Shown: piece by piece, positions 10,347 to 43,043 of the stretch
Numbering within the stretch: the stretch's first letter is position 1
How the letters are laid out: every line of letters begins with the position of its first letter
Assembly: GCA_021613335.1 (NCBI GenBank)
Contig: JAJTWR010000450.1
Coordinates: forward strand, 631,001 to 695,000
DNA: 64,000 bases
Source of the DNA: Whitmania pigra
Taxonomy: Eukaryota; Annelida; Clitellata; Hirudinida; Haemopidae
Direction of reading: 5' to 3'
The notes under the pieces: generated by a model
Seen by the model: the letters and a program-made list of their open reading frames with translations, nothing else
What the model was told of the DNA's origin: nothing
Database searches by the model: none
Made by a program: the position numbers and the translations under genes

Positions 10347-13300
10347 ATGAGTGAAAAAGATAACGATACTTTCGACGAGTCTAAACGTCCTCATCGCAAA
10401 CGACAAGCAGGTCCGAAATATGATAAGAAAAAGTCAAAAGACGATGCTGAAAAAAATGTCGTGAAACCCAAAAATCCGAAGGCTTATTCTTTTCATTCTC
10501 TCAAGAAAACTGAGAGGGCCGTAAGAAGGTATGGATGCATTCAAGGAGTATTTATTCAAATATTCGTAAATTTATAAATGTGTTTTCATGCCATCTTAAT
10601 GACATCAAGTTGAAGACCGGTAAAATTTCAACTGGCTTCGTTCCCAATTTTACCAGCAATACTTCTTGTTTATGAAATCTGAAATAATTTAATACACAGA
10701 GCTGCTGATCTTGGAGAGAGAAAACTCCACAGACCCGTCGTTCACAGACAAAGTGCCCTTCCACCCCCGGTACTCGTGGCGGTTGTTGGCCCCCCTAAAG
10801 TGGGAAAAACTACCCTCATTAGGTGTCTTATAAAGAACTTTACAGGAAAGAATGTCCTTACGATTAAAGGGCCTGTGACAATTGTTTCAAGTAAGTTTAG
10901 TGTCATGATGATGATGGCATGCAAAAACATGCTGGTCAACAAAAATGCAATGATTGTAGATTCAAAGCATTACAAATGTTCTATCATTGTTTTTACTAAT
11001 GCATCTTCAAAACACAAAAACATTTGTTTATTTATAACTAATGTATGATTTGAGCACTGTAACAGCATCTGCTTCAATCTCATTTTCAGGCAAAAGACTG
11101 AGGATAACATTCATCGAATGCAACAACGATGTGAATTCAATGATCGATTTGTCTAAAACGGCTGACTTGGTAAGCTGTCGGATTTTCAAATTAAATCGTT
11201 AAAAATAAACACAATCGTCCTTAGCACTACAATTACACTCTCTGCAAAATAAGTACTCAGCATCATAATAACCTTTTTGCAGGCCTTGCTGTTGGTCAAT
11301 GCCCAGCTTGGATTTGAGATGTCGACGTTCGAGTTCATCAGCTCCGTCGAGGCGCACGGGAAAATGAGGATGATGGGGGTCCTCACTCACATCGATCAGG
11401 TGCGCAACAGGAAAGATATCCAGAAGAGGGAGCAGTATTGGAAGAAGAATATGCCCGTTAGAAATGATGATGTCATGTTTATTCATGACCAGTCAATCTG
11501 GTTTACTTTAGTTATATTCAGCACAATGATATGTCATTAAGTATATATATATATATATTGTGTTGTTGATAATTTTATAATGTTGTTGATAAAAAATATA
11601 TATAATAATATAATACTAATATAATATTAGTGAAAATGACTAAGCAAATCAATATTCATGAAAATCATTTTTAAATTATTTATTTACATGTTATTTATTT
11701 CTCATAGAAAGCCAAGCTCTTCAAGTTATCAAAAATAATCGATGTCGAATACCAGAAGAAAGAAATCGAAAATCTGGGTCGATTCATCGAGGTCATGAAG
11801 TACGAGCCAATAGAATGGAGGACCACACATCCATACATCCTCGTTGATAGGTTAGTTAGAGCTCCGAATATTTGTACAGGATGCCATGGCAACTAATGTT
11901 ATTAAAACATCTCGACTTGCTAAAGAATACGATGCTAACATTTATACGAAAACGTCGCATTAAGGCGATCGTAATCTCTGAATATATGACTAAAAAAACA
12001 TGCCTGACTAAAAAACTACAGGGTGGAAGACATGACCGATCCCGAAGAATTGAAAAAAAACGACAAGATCGACAGGACGGTTTGCATGTTTGGCTACGTC
12101 AGAGGAACCCACTTCGAGAAGAGCTCGGGAGTTCACGTGCTGGGGGTTGGGGACTTTGCCCTCGACGACATGAGCTTCATGCCCGACCCTTGCCCTTTTC
12201 CCTGGGAGCTGAAGAAGAGGTCGCTCAACAAGCAAGAGAGATTGCTCTACGCCCCCTTTTCAGGGGTCGGAGGTGTTTTGATGGACAAAGATGCCGTGTA
12301 CATCGAGACAGCCACCATCCAATCACTCAACACCAGAAGGGTGGGTTGTTATGGCATTATGCCCTCGAGTAGCTCTGTCTGATTGTTTATTTTGCTGTAT
12401 ACATTTTAAGAAAAACAATGAAATAATAAAAAAATATTTTAAACAAATTGTTCTACTTGTGTTTAATTCAGAGGATGTCTGAGAAGGACAAACTGCTTCA
12501 AACATTCAACAACTTAGAATCGGACGGTGATGACGAAACCAAGGATCAGACCGTTTTCGAAGATGACGAAGACGAGGAAATGAATGAAGATGATAACATG
12601 GGTGAAGATGATGATGATGAAGAAGGTGATGATGAAGAAGCTGATGACAGTCTTTCACAGTTGGAAGACCAAGAGGATATGGAAGTTGATGATGATGATG
12701 ATGATGAGCTGGAAGGTGATAATTTCTTTGACGATGATGATGATGGGGAGGAGGATGACAATGAAGAGGAAGATGATGATGGCGACGATGACAGCAAAGA
12801 TGACAATGATAATGAAAACGATGACAAGAAAGGTAACATTAAAGTTTCAATAATTTCAAAAAAAAACTGGCGCTTACATTGATAAACTAAAGTATTTAAC
12901 AATCATCATCATCATCATCATTCCACACAGCCAAGTTGCAACTGCAAGGCATGAGGAAAGGAATCCACACGTTCCTCGAGAGGCACAAACATGATGGCAA
13001 CATCCAGAGACTTGTCTACGACTACGGTGAGTTGTTGTTATTTGTGTTTTGTTTGTTTTGTTTTTAAGGAAATCCGATCATTACATTTTATGTATGCGTA
13101 AAATATATAGTCCTTAATTTATTTTGGAAATATATTTTGTATATATATACCTGAGCATTTTTTGGAGCATTTATTGTTATCGGAGCATTGGCAATGATTG
13201 TAGTATTAGCCAGTAATTAGTATTTATTATTTTAAACAAACTTCATCTCGGTTTAAGATCCGTTGGTCGAGGAAAAGGAAGACGAAGAGTGTTCGACTCT

Positions 13301-16018
13301 CGTCGACGGCCTCTTCAAAGTTGCCAAATCAACCAGGAAGGGTAAAGTAGCGAGCCAGGTTGAGTCGTCCGTGCAACCTCTCAACGTTTCCGACTTCAAC
13401 CAAGAAGACATTGACAAGGTTGGCATGCAATCAATGCTTTTAACAATGGGATGCATTGATAGGTTGAACATAAGGATTTATTTTGCAAGAAGCTGTTTTG
13501 ATTAAATTACAGAATAAATATAAAACATACTATAATACAATTAATAAATCATTAAATTATTTTATAGTTGCTAGAGTCAGTGAAAGATAGGATCAGACAA
13601 CGTGGACAGGATAAAGAAGGTGATGGCAACGATGATGAAGATGAGGCTGGAGGTTTGAATTATTAAAAGATTGAATTTAATTTTTACACATATTAATTAA
13701 AAAATAACATTTTATTTAGAAATGGGTGGCGATGATTCTGATAAAGATTTTGATGATGAAAATGGTGAGGACGACGAAGACGACGATGATGATGATGGCA
13801 GCGATAATGAAGCACAGGGTGGTGATGACAAAGAGGGTGACAAGAAGGAAGACAAGTCCATCACTGAAGATTATGAAGAACCAGGTTTGTAATATTATTA
13901 AGTTTCATGTTATCAACAATGTTATTGATCAAAATATGAATTAATTTTAATGATAAATCAGATTATTGGTATTTAAATAAGTGCTTAAATAAACTGATTA
14001 ATTTATAAAATAAGTTAGTAAATGATAATTAATTAATTAACTTATCATGTCAATGACCTCTTCAGAAACGGCGAAGGAACGTCGGACACGTCGGAGGATG
14101 GAGAAGATGCAGGAGAGGAAAAGGAGACAAAAGGAGCTATTCGACAGCATGTACGACGACGAGAACCCGGGCAAGAAGAATCACTTCGAAACTCTCAAAG
14201 ATGAGATGGCCCAGCAGGCTCAGGTTTATTGGCATTTTGATTTGTTATTGATGACTTAATCGGCGTGCAGGTTGGCCGAGCTGTTAAGTGCCTTCATATG
14301 GCGGTAGTGTCCGTGGTCGCAATGTGTTGTGTTCGAAACCCAGCCTGCATTGCCACAATCGTCCTTGGGAAGGAGCGCTATGTAAATGGTTACATTAGAG
14401 CCTCAGATGCTGTGCATATGGTGTTATATAAATTAACTACAATTACATACTTATATATTTATTTATTCATTCATTCATTCATTCATTCATTCATTCATTT
14501 TATCATAATCCCAAGTTGTATTTGTTTGCATGAGCATGAGTCATTTGTTCATATTAAATTAGCTGTTATCATCATCATCATCATCAGATCAACATGTCCG
14601 AGTTTGGGGAGCTGAACGAAGAGGCAAGGACCCAGTTTGAAGGCTTCCGGCCAGGTTTGTACGTCCGCTTGCAAATCAAGGGTTTTCCTGGAGAATTCAT
14701 CAAGAACTTCGATCCTACGTACCCCCTCATTGTCGGTGGACTGCTGAATCAGGAGAGGAATGTTGGCTACATCACTGTGAGTGTCAAGTCATTTCTTTGA
14801 ATCAATGCTTTGATGATATCAATTTTTTGTACATATATATACAATATATATATATATATATTATATTTTTGTGCACAAATTATTGTATTATCTGTTGAAC
14901 TTCACATATAACTAGCAAATTATAAAACTCCTGCCATGTATAAAACATAGAAAATCAAAAATCTACTTTAAGCTTTAAAATTTCACCAGGTGTCTTTGAA
15001 CAAACACCGCTGGTACAAGGGCATGCTAAAGACAGACGATCCACTGATAGTTTCGATGGGCTGGAGAAGATTTCAAACGATTCCAATCTACAGCATGCGA
15101 GACGACAACGGACGAAACAGGAGGGTAAAGGCCATTCAGGGCATCGGATTCCAGGCCACCTTCTGGGGTCCTCTGACTCCACAGGCCTCGGGCATGGCCG
15201 CCATAGCTTCGCGAGCGACGGACAAAAAGGAGTTCAGGGTATGTGCCACGGGTGTCGTGAGGGAAGTCGATCAAGCCCCTGCCATCCAGAAAAAGTTGAA
15301 ACTCTGCGGAGAGCCTTTCCTCATCAACACGAACACTGCCTTCGTCGAGAAAATGTTCAACTCCGACCTCGAGCTGGCCAAGTTCTTGGGTGCCCAGATT
15401 AAGACGGTCAGCGGCATCAGGGGCATAATAAAGAAGCCCGTTCAGAACGCCTGGACGCTGAAGAAAGCTCTCGGCGGGGATCGACAGATACTCCCGGGCA
15501 GCTTCAGAGCAACTTTCGAGGACAAAATAAAAATGAGCGACATCGTTTTCTTGACTGCCTGGGTGAAAACGCCCGTGGAGCAGTTCTACAATCTCATTTC
15601 GAACCTACTGCTCCCTCTCGACCAGAGGGGCGAGTGGACAGGCATGAGGACAGCCTGGGAGGTAAGAATCGACAAGGGAATCAAGAGGGACCCCGACGAA
15701 AAGAGTCTCTACAAGGACATCGTAAGACCGCTGAGAAAAACCACAGACCTAAAGATACCCAGAGACCTTCTTAAAGAACTGCCGTTCGAATTCAGACCGA
15801 AGAAAGATGCTAAGGTTGTTGATTCAGTCAAGAGGGTGGCTGTCGTAAGGGACCCAAAAGAAAGGAAGGTGGAGCAGATGATGAAGCAACTGAAGGCTAT
15901 CTACGACGAGAAGAGAAAAGAAAAGAGAGCAGACATGAGGAGCAGAGCGGCCACCCACAAGAAGCAGATGGCACTCAGAGAACAGAAGAAGGGTATCAAG
16001 GGAAAGTCTAAGAAGTGA
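10347..16018 (+). CDS. BMS1: BMS1 ribosome biogenesis GTPase
   Basis: Fourteen exons: 10347-10528, 10700-10890, 11090-11169, 11283-11456, 11708-11850, 12022-12340, 12472-12832, 12931-13026, 13258-13418, 13568-13652, 13720-13884, 14066-14223, 14588-14776, 14990-16018; all phases agree and the product is 1110 aa (human about 1280). BMS1 is a nucleolar GTPase that works with RCL1 in the small-subunit processome on 18S pre-rRNA. The P-loop GPPKVGKT lies at about residues 91-98, followed by GVLTHID, the NKxD-type specificity region in which Asn is replaced as usual in this family. Conserved blocks include GRFIEVMKYEP, FSGVGGVLMDKDAVY, FEGFRPGLYVRL, WRRFQTIPIYS, VSGIRGIIKK and FEDKIKMSDIVFL. Exons 7 and 11 carry the acidic linker from GAT-rich sequence and are shorter than in vertebrates. 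The C terminus is lysine-rich. AATAAA follows at 16038-16043. Confidence 0.96.
14268..14450 (+). repeat. tRNA-derived SINE-like element
   Basis: In a BMS1 intron. The head looks like a tRNA gene: A-box-like GGCCGAGCTGTTAAG followed about 50 nt later by a B-box-like TGTTCGAAACC. A body with GGAAGGAGCGCTATG and a tail GTGTTATATAAATTAACT follow. An ATTC microsatellite (14466-14500) lies just downstream. Tail-like segments recur at 32915-32985, 30962-31025 (minus), 44075-44215 and 52370-52412 (minus). Confidence 0.6.
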
Positions 16019-17001
16019 TGACAGGCAAAAACCGATCAATAAATATTCAATTGCTCCATTGTCTTTCTGTTCTTGCCTTGCAAAGGTTTTGCGTTCGGAG
16101 ACGTCAATCTAATTGCCCTGATATATGTTGGGTTGATATATGTTTAATTGGTAGTGGTTCATATTTCAGGAGCTTTAAAACGTTTACGCATCGCTTATTG
16201 CATATCGGTACATGTAATCTCCACTAAAGCCCCGGCGAAATATGGGGTTTTTATAAAAAATTTAGATGTAGTACGACCGCCATTCGATCGTCGCCAACTT
16301 ACGGCAGAGGACGAAAATTTGAAACGATGAGTCGAGAGTTATATATTAACGTTTATTTTAAAAAAATAAATAAAATCGCTATTTCCAGCAATGGCTTATT
16401 CCTTTGTCGAATCTAGCGGTTCCTCCAACCGCCAAACACAACCTCTGCTGGTTGTGCATCGATTTGTTGCTTGGTAACAATCAGAGAAAAAGAAATATTC
16501 TTTTATTCCATGCATTTAAAAATAAATTCAAGTATCCGTCAAGTAATGAATGAAATTGAATGTAAATTTAAAAAAATTACAAAATTGAACAATACAGAGA
16601 TTTCGAATCAATTATAATGCACAGCGCGTTGATCTGCAGTAGGCTAACTAATGAACAAATTCACAAATGATTTTTAGGATCTACAAATTAAAAATGAAAA
16701 TTCAAATTAAAAACGATTAAACTTTAAATATATAGATAGGCACAAAAATAATATTAATAATTTGGAATTTGAAAGCATGTTGAAAAACTCTTACTTTCTT
16801 AGCCTCTTAAAGCCTAGAAATTCAACTTTAACGAACACAAAACACATCCTCAAAATGTCTTAATTAATTCTAATTAATCGTTTCACATCGCAAACAATTA
16901 TTCATTAACAATTAAAATTTATTTATTTATTTACCATCCAGCTTAACTGGCTCCAACGATCGTCACACATGGCGGTTCTTATCGATTCCTATGTATTCAT
17001 T
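16019..17001. other. Convergent 3' spacer between BMS1 and Wnt
   Basis: No gene supported. AT-rich. A minus-strand AATAAA (16918-16923) lies about 80 nt past the Wnt stop and probably ends that transcript. Confidence 0.5.
16038..16043 (+). terminator. BMS1 polyadenylation signal
   Basis: AATAAA 20 nt after the BMS1 stop codon; no other gene reads in this direction here. Confidence 0.6.
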
Positions 17002-22426
<5,425 letters not shown>

Positions 22427-23060
22427 GACCTTTAAGTCTTTTAAGTTGGTCCAATTTGTGACCTCTTCACATCTTAAAACGCCAGCTATTTCAAACAAGA
22501 ATCCAATTCTTAGAAGCTACTGATTGTTCATGGATATCTTTGCAAGCGCGTTACGAGACATAGATTGACATAGAATCCTTTTATATTTTTTAAATTTTAT
22601 TTTATAGATTTTTAAATTTGGAATTTATTTTACGGATCGGTTAAACTTGATCCTCATTTAACTTTAATTAAAGAGAACAATTTAGAAATTCATAATGTCA
22701 TTTTCGATGATTTGCAAGAACTGGGTTTTATTTATAAGCGCCTGTGAGCACGGAAGAGTTCATTATGCTTCTCTTCATGTCCCATCCATCCATCCGACCA
22801 TCCATCCATTCACCCATCCACCCTTCCACCCACCCTTCCATCCACCCATCCACCTATCCATCTACCCATCCAACTTCGTAACTGGTTATAAAATGCAATC
22901 GATACATCTGTTCCTCCTGTTCATGATTACGACACGTCAGTCCTTCTTCAAGTCTTCCAGGTCTCAAATGTGAGGAATTACAAATACGCCGGCTCCATTG
23001 GAAGCATGTTATCCACGTATTACATATACCTTCTTATAGTAATACATTACAAACACTAGA

Positions 23061-23169
<109 letters not shown>

Positions 23170-23675
23170 ATTGATAAAATATTCACAAATTGGACTAACC
23201 AATAACAATCAATTTAATAACATTAATATTATTAAAAAGCAAACAATAGAATTATATTGGGACCTTTCTCAAGATGTGGTAGAGCTAACACCTGGATCTG
23301 GATAAGGCCAAATGAAAAGCCATCGTAAACTTGGACCTGATTATGCGAACTGAGTTTAATTGGCAGATCTTGGAAACCCTACACCGTCTTACTACACGTG
23401 CAAGATTTGCATTTCTGCTTTTGTCTCCTGCCTCGGATTTTCCGCGTCTAATCACCATCGTTAATTAAGTCCTTTAAATAAAGCCTTTATAACATTATTT
23501 TTCTTCGAAAAACCCTAGTAATGATTGGAAAGACTCTTATTTACTCATTTACATTTTAACCAGCGGATTTTATGAAGTTAATAACAACGTTAACTAATCA
23601 AAAAATAATTGATTTTCGATAGAATATTTCCAATCAAACTAAATGATACAACACAAAAAGCTAAGGAAAAACCAT

Positions 23676-23681
23676 TTTATT
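23676..23681 (-). terminator. Polyubiquitin polyadenylation signal
   Basis: AATAAA on the minus strand, 39 nt past the stop codon at 23720-23722. Confidence 0.6.
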
Positions 23682-23719
23682 TGCAACAAATACATTCAGC
23701 CCAGGAAAACTAAACTAGC

Positions 23720-27875
<4,156 letters not shown>

Positions 27876-29515
27876 ATGATGAGATTATCATACATCGTTC
27901 TCATCTGTTGTTTAATCAAAGCTTCAGAATCTTGGGATGCAGATGATTTGGCCTTGTTTGATGTCGTCGAAGATGTTGGACAGAATTTTTATGAACTTCT
28001 GGATGTCGACCAGGCATGATTTGATGTATTGAGTTTTTATAGAATTTGGTTCCCTAGAATATTAAGCAAGTTAACAAAAGTGAAAATCGTTAAGTAAGTA
28101 ATCAACATTTTTTAGGCAGCCTCATCGACAGAGATTCGCAGAGCTTATCGAAAGGTATCCTTACAGCTGCATCCTGATAAAAATAAAGACCCAGATGCCG
28201 AAAATCAATTCAGAAAGGTAATTGCTGTTATTTGGACTGGCAATACTGTATACAGAACTACTTGTGAATAGGTGGATTTAATGATTAATTTAATCATTTT
28301 CTTAAAATCCTAGCTAGTAGCAGCTTATGAAGTTCTGAAAGATGAAAAAATGCGTGAGAAGTAAGTTGGAGATTAGTGTTTGGTGTTTAGTGTTATTTAT
28401 TTTTGTGACGTGTTGCTCATCCTATGGAATATTAAAATTTTACTTCAATCTCCAGGTACAATGAAATACTTGTGACTGGATTGCCAGATTGGAGGCAGCC
28501 TGTGTACTATTACAGGAAGGTGAAGAAGATGGGTCTCATCGAGTCGTCCATCCTTCTGTCCATCATACTCACCATCGGACATTTCCTAGTCTCTTGGTCA
28601 ATTTACCTGGAGAAGAAATTTGTTTATGTCGGTACCATTTTATTGTCTTCATTTAGAAAAAAACTTTATCTTAATTAAGTGTTATTTTGGAGGTCCTCTG
28701 GCTATATGAATGGTGATAAATCTATGCTGCTTGATGTCTTTTCTGCTTAGTTTATTTCTTCCACCATTGGCATTTCATAATAAAAGATGTTTTGCTGTCT
28801 CTAACCACCCTAGCGATTGCAAATTAATGTATATACATTAAATAAGTAAATAAATAAAATTAAAATAAATAATAAATTAAATTAATTCTAGGAACAGCTG
28901 AGCAGGTCGAAACGGAAGAAGGACAAAAAATCTCGAAAGCAGAGGACAGAGGAGTTGGAAAACGATTCGACTCAGTCGGAAGAGTTGGAGCAACTCATTC
29001 CGAAGCCGAAGTTTTCCGACTTACTTCCGGTGCTGATGTTCAAGGGATGCTGCTGGATGTTGTCCAAAACACCGAGCCTTTTCCTCCATTTTGTTGATTC
29101 TGCTAAGACTTGGAAGCACAAGCCATCAGAAGGAAATCCTGATGATGAAGGAGATGACGATGACGGTGATGAACAAGGTTGGGATTTTGATTTAAATGTG
29201 ACTGAACCCTTTTTTTATTAATCGAAGTGGATTATTAAGGGTTATGAAACAGATTGAGCAGATTCATCTCCATATGGTTTAGTTTTTTTTGTAATTGTTC
29301 ATAATTATTTCTTTTCCGTAATAGCAAAGACAAGAATTCGTAAACCAAGGCCTGCTAGCAACTTCACGTATGAGCTTGCAGAGCCCACCGAAGTGGTTTC
29401 AACCACTAGAATGCCGGATCCCAGTAGCAATCAAAACAATGATGATTCTTATAAAGAGTCCACAAGCCAAAAATCGGTCAGTTTAATTTTGCACTTCTAT
29501 ATCTTGGATGTAAAC

Positions 29516-29551
<36 letters not shown>

Positions 29552-30595
29552 CAGCAGCAACACCAATACTAATAAGCACAACAACAACAATAATAAATCT
29601 TAGGGCCATAAGCGTATCATTATAGGCTGAATGAAAAAGTTTGCTTTCACCAAAATTAAAGTCTCTCCATAATTGATAACCAGGGTGAATGGGCAGAAGC
29701 TGAAATAGAGTTGTTGGTTAAGGCCATTGTTAAGTTCCCAGGAGGGACTGCTGAGAGATGGGAAAAAATTTCAGCCATGGTTGGCAGGTCTGTGAGAGAG
29801 GTAAGAAAGTGTCGTTGATATTTCAGAATGACTTGAATTTTTGGCCAACCACTCTAATACTGTTTCCATTCATCTCCCTAAGGTAACGAACATGAGCCAA
29901 AGACTGAAGACCAGCAATGCCCAAGCATTGTCTGAACTGAATAACAAAGTCCTCACGAAAAGAGTAGTCGAAGGCCTCCTGAAAAATATTGAACTTACAA
30001 CCTCAGACGCAGGCCCATCCCCAAGCCTAACACAACTTCCAAAGCAGCAAAAACTTCCTCCAAATGTTGTTAACCTAATTCCAAATAGCAGACAGACTGT
30101 AGAAAGGACACTCACAACCTCCAAGAATCAAACTAAAGTGGTTCAATCGTCGAATTCCACGACAATAGTTTGGACACAGCAGCATCAGAAGCTGCTGGAG
30201 GCCGCCATGACCCAGATTCCCAAGGATGACCCCGAAAGATGGGACAAGATTGCCAGTCTTGTGCCAGGAAAGTCTAAGGTTGGTCTATTTTTCTCACTTT
30301 TATTTTATTTATGAATCTGAATCAATTGCATAAGCCTTAAACACAGAGTTCCAATGCAGAGTCTGTTAGCAGAGTTGCTTAACCATAATTATTAGATTTA
30401 TGGCTAATTATTATCATTATCATCATTATTATTATTATTATCAATATTATTATTTTGTCCTGTTTAACCCGACCGCATTTACATTAATTTCTACAGGAAG
30501 AGTGCTTGCAGAGAGTTCGGCATCTTACAGAAATGGTCAAGAAAAGAAAGTTGGAACAAGCCGAGACTACAACGTCGATTCGTGAACCCAAATAA
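27876..30595 (+). CDS. DNAJC1: DNAJC1-type ER membrane J-protein with two SANT domains
   Basis: Nine exons: 27876-28013, 28116-28217, 28314-28360, 28456-28621, 28892-29177, 29325-29476, 29684-29800, 29883-30278, 30497-30595; 500 aa (human 554). DNAJC1 spans the ER membrane: the lumenal J domain stimulates BiP and the cytosolic SANT domains have been linked to ribosomes and translation. Visible are a signal peptide (MMRLSYIVLICCLIKASES), a J domain with HPD at residues 65-67, the family motif GLPDWRQPVYYYRKVKKM, a membrane segment (SSILLSIILTIGHFLVSW), SANT 1 near 298-345 (WAEAEIELL, FPGGTAERWEKI) and SANT 2 near 430-485 (WTQQHQKLL, DPERWDKIA). The first intron begins with GC, not GT; reading GT at the preceding Asp codon would remove three conserved J-domain residues. 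The exon 4 end could be 28621 or 28627, since both keep phase. Confidence 0.93.
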
Positions 30596-31434
30596 GCAGT
30601 GCAACCCGGACGAGTGCAGCGATTTCTCAAAACGTATTCAAGTCTTACTTGCTTTTGGACAAATGTAACACAGGACGCTTATAATTCAACTCAACTTCTG
30701 TACATTCAAAAATTGGCCCCTGAATACTTTGTTGATACCTCGTCTACCATTCTACCATCTGAGATTGTTAATATCGACGGGTATTTGTCACAACGTGATA
30801 ATTCCCTGCTTCGCTTACATTTCTATTATAATTTAATCGTTAAAACAGAAATTAGGAATGTAATAATTTATTGTTAAACCATTCATGATTGTTATGATTG
30901 ACACAATGACAAAACACGACATGCAAAAATGAAATGTGGGTGTTTGCGTCTTCAACGGTTTAATAATAATAATAATAATAATAGTTAATTTGTAAAGTGC
31001 CATGCGCATAGCATCGAGGAGTGTCTTCGTATTATACATGGAATGCTCCAAGAATGTAAGAATGAGTCCAGTGGCTATAATAATATTGAAATCATGAAAC
31101 TGGTTAATTGTGCAGCTGGGTAACTCGAAAGAGTACAAGATGCAAGGCTGGAGCAGTGAGCTTGGATTCCACTGAAGTCAGGTGCTGTGCAATATGCATC
31201 TTATTATGACACTTCTTATATCTGGTCTGGAGCATTGGAAATAACTTGTGCAAAAAACGATCTTAAGTCAAGCATTCAATTCTGGAAGGATGTGTCCATT
31301 TTTCATAGTATAACACTCATAGGAATATGCTTGGAAATAATTTGAAATAGCACTTTTTACAAATGGAGCAGGTAGTTCCTGCAAGAATGTCCACCATTAT
31401 TCACATGCCTTCACCATAGGAACATGCAATGTTC
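30596..31434. other. Convergent 3' spacer between DNAJC1 and PLCB4
   Basis: No gene supported. Positions 30962-31025 carry a minus-strand SINE-like tail ending in an AAT run. The remainder is presumably 3'UTR of both genes. Confidence 0.45.
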
Positions 31435-41995
<10,561 letters not shown>

Positions 41996-42474
41996 TTTCC
42001 GATGAATAAAAATTGATTAAGCGTAAACAATAAATTTATATGCCAATATGCTCAAACATTTGAAGGTAGCAGCCTCTGAAAATTCTAATGGTTTTGATCC
42101 AGCTCTGATCCTTATATGCTGACGCCAAGCTACGTGCAAGTGTCAAAGCGATGCATTGAGACACACTTAGAGGCTTGCGTCAAATCGTTTGTTCCAATTG
42201 TAAAGCATTGCATTTAACTAATTGTAATCACTTTATGATTAAAATTACATCGTACAGTCGCCACGAGTTATTATTTTATGAAGGATACAAAAAACAGCTA
42301 AAAGACTTTCTTTGATATTTTAATTTTGCACGAGAGCGATTGTCCAGCCAGCTGTTACAATCACTATTATAGTCAAGTTAATCGCAAAATACCTTAATTT
42401 TTAAATTTCAAAATATAGACTGAATAATTTCTCAAGATCCCTCTTTGAGAAATTGAGGGAATATTCCAGTAATC
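41996..42474. other. PLCB4 upstream region
   Basis: Presumed promoter and leader of PLCB4 on the minus strand. Nothing specific is recognised. Confidence 0.4.
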
Positions 42475-42949
42475 TCAATTTTTGGGGGACCGCCTGAGTT
42501 TTAAGACTTTTCTTTTTGCATTTCCATTCATAACATTGAGGTCTGAGGCTGCTCTGCCCAGGGACTCGAAATTTCTTTCGGCGGCCCTGTACATGATCAA
42601 TGGGAAGTATTTATCATGGAAAACGGAATTTGAAGGAGAAGGCATTCGAAGCGAACTAGACGCTTGTTTTAGGGACTCGTTTTCAGTTTCCGTTATGTCG
42701 TAGGAAATTTGGGCAGTTTTATGTGATAACCCGTTCAATTAAAGTTTCGTTTCTTTTTAATGCTTTTAGTTCGTTGTTTTGTATAGCGATGTTATCATAT
42801 AAATACGTTATCATGTCCATGTATCGAATGAAGTCTGCTTTCTCGTTGCAGCTAAAACAATCATTTAATTGTTTCACAATCAACAAACTATTCAAGTATG
42901 TATTGAGACCGTTTCCGCTGCATTTTAGTGAAATGAAAATTGCAAGCAT
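42475..42949 (-). CDS. Small unidentified coiled-coil-like reading frame, broken once
   Basis: Two overlapping minus-strand frames, 42719-42949 and 42475-42738, read as one protein of about 155 aa if one base is removed in the GGG run at about 42727-42729. The first half has MLAIFISLK, then DCFSCNEKADFIRYMDMITY and IQNNELKALKRNE. The second half has ITETENESLKQASSS, FPLIMYRAAERNFESLG and a basic end (NAKRKVLKLRRSPKN). The charge pattern is coding-like and helix-rich, and continues smoothly across the break. I do not recognise the family. The start is uncertain: an AG acceptor near 42916 could instead begin an internal exon. It sits between the divergent PLCB4 and propeller genes. It could be an extra PLCB4-strand gene or chance reading frames in an AT-rich spacer. 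Confidence 0.4.
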
Positions 42950-43043
42950 TTTAATCTTAGTTTTACTTTACCTAGTTAATGTTGCATTGGTTAAATATTA
43001 TTTCTAAATGTTATATAGTTAGCTTGCGTTACTATTTCAATAG

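Noticed and set aside
12546..12902. Serine-rich minus-strand frame
   Set aside because: Antisense shadow of the acidic linker exon of BMS1.
28001..28013. Ordinary GT donor for DNAJC1 intron 1 at the GTCGAC site
   Set aside because: It keeps phase but removes three residues that align with the J domain of the family; the GC donor fits better.
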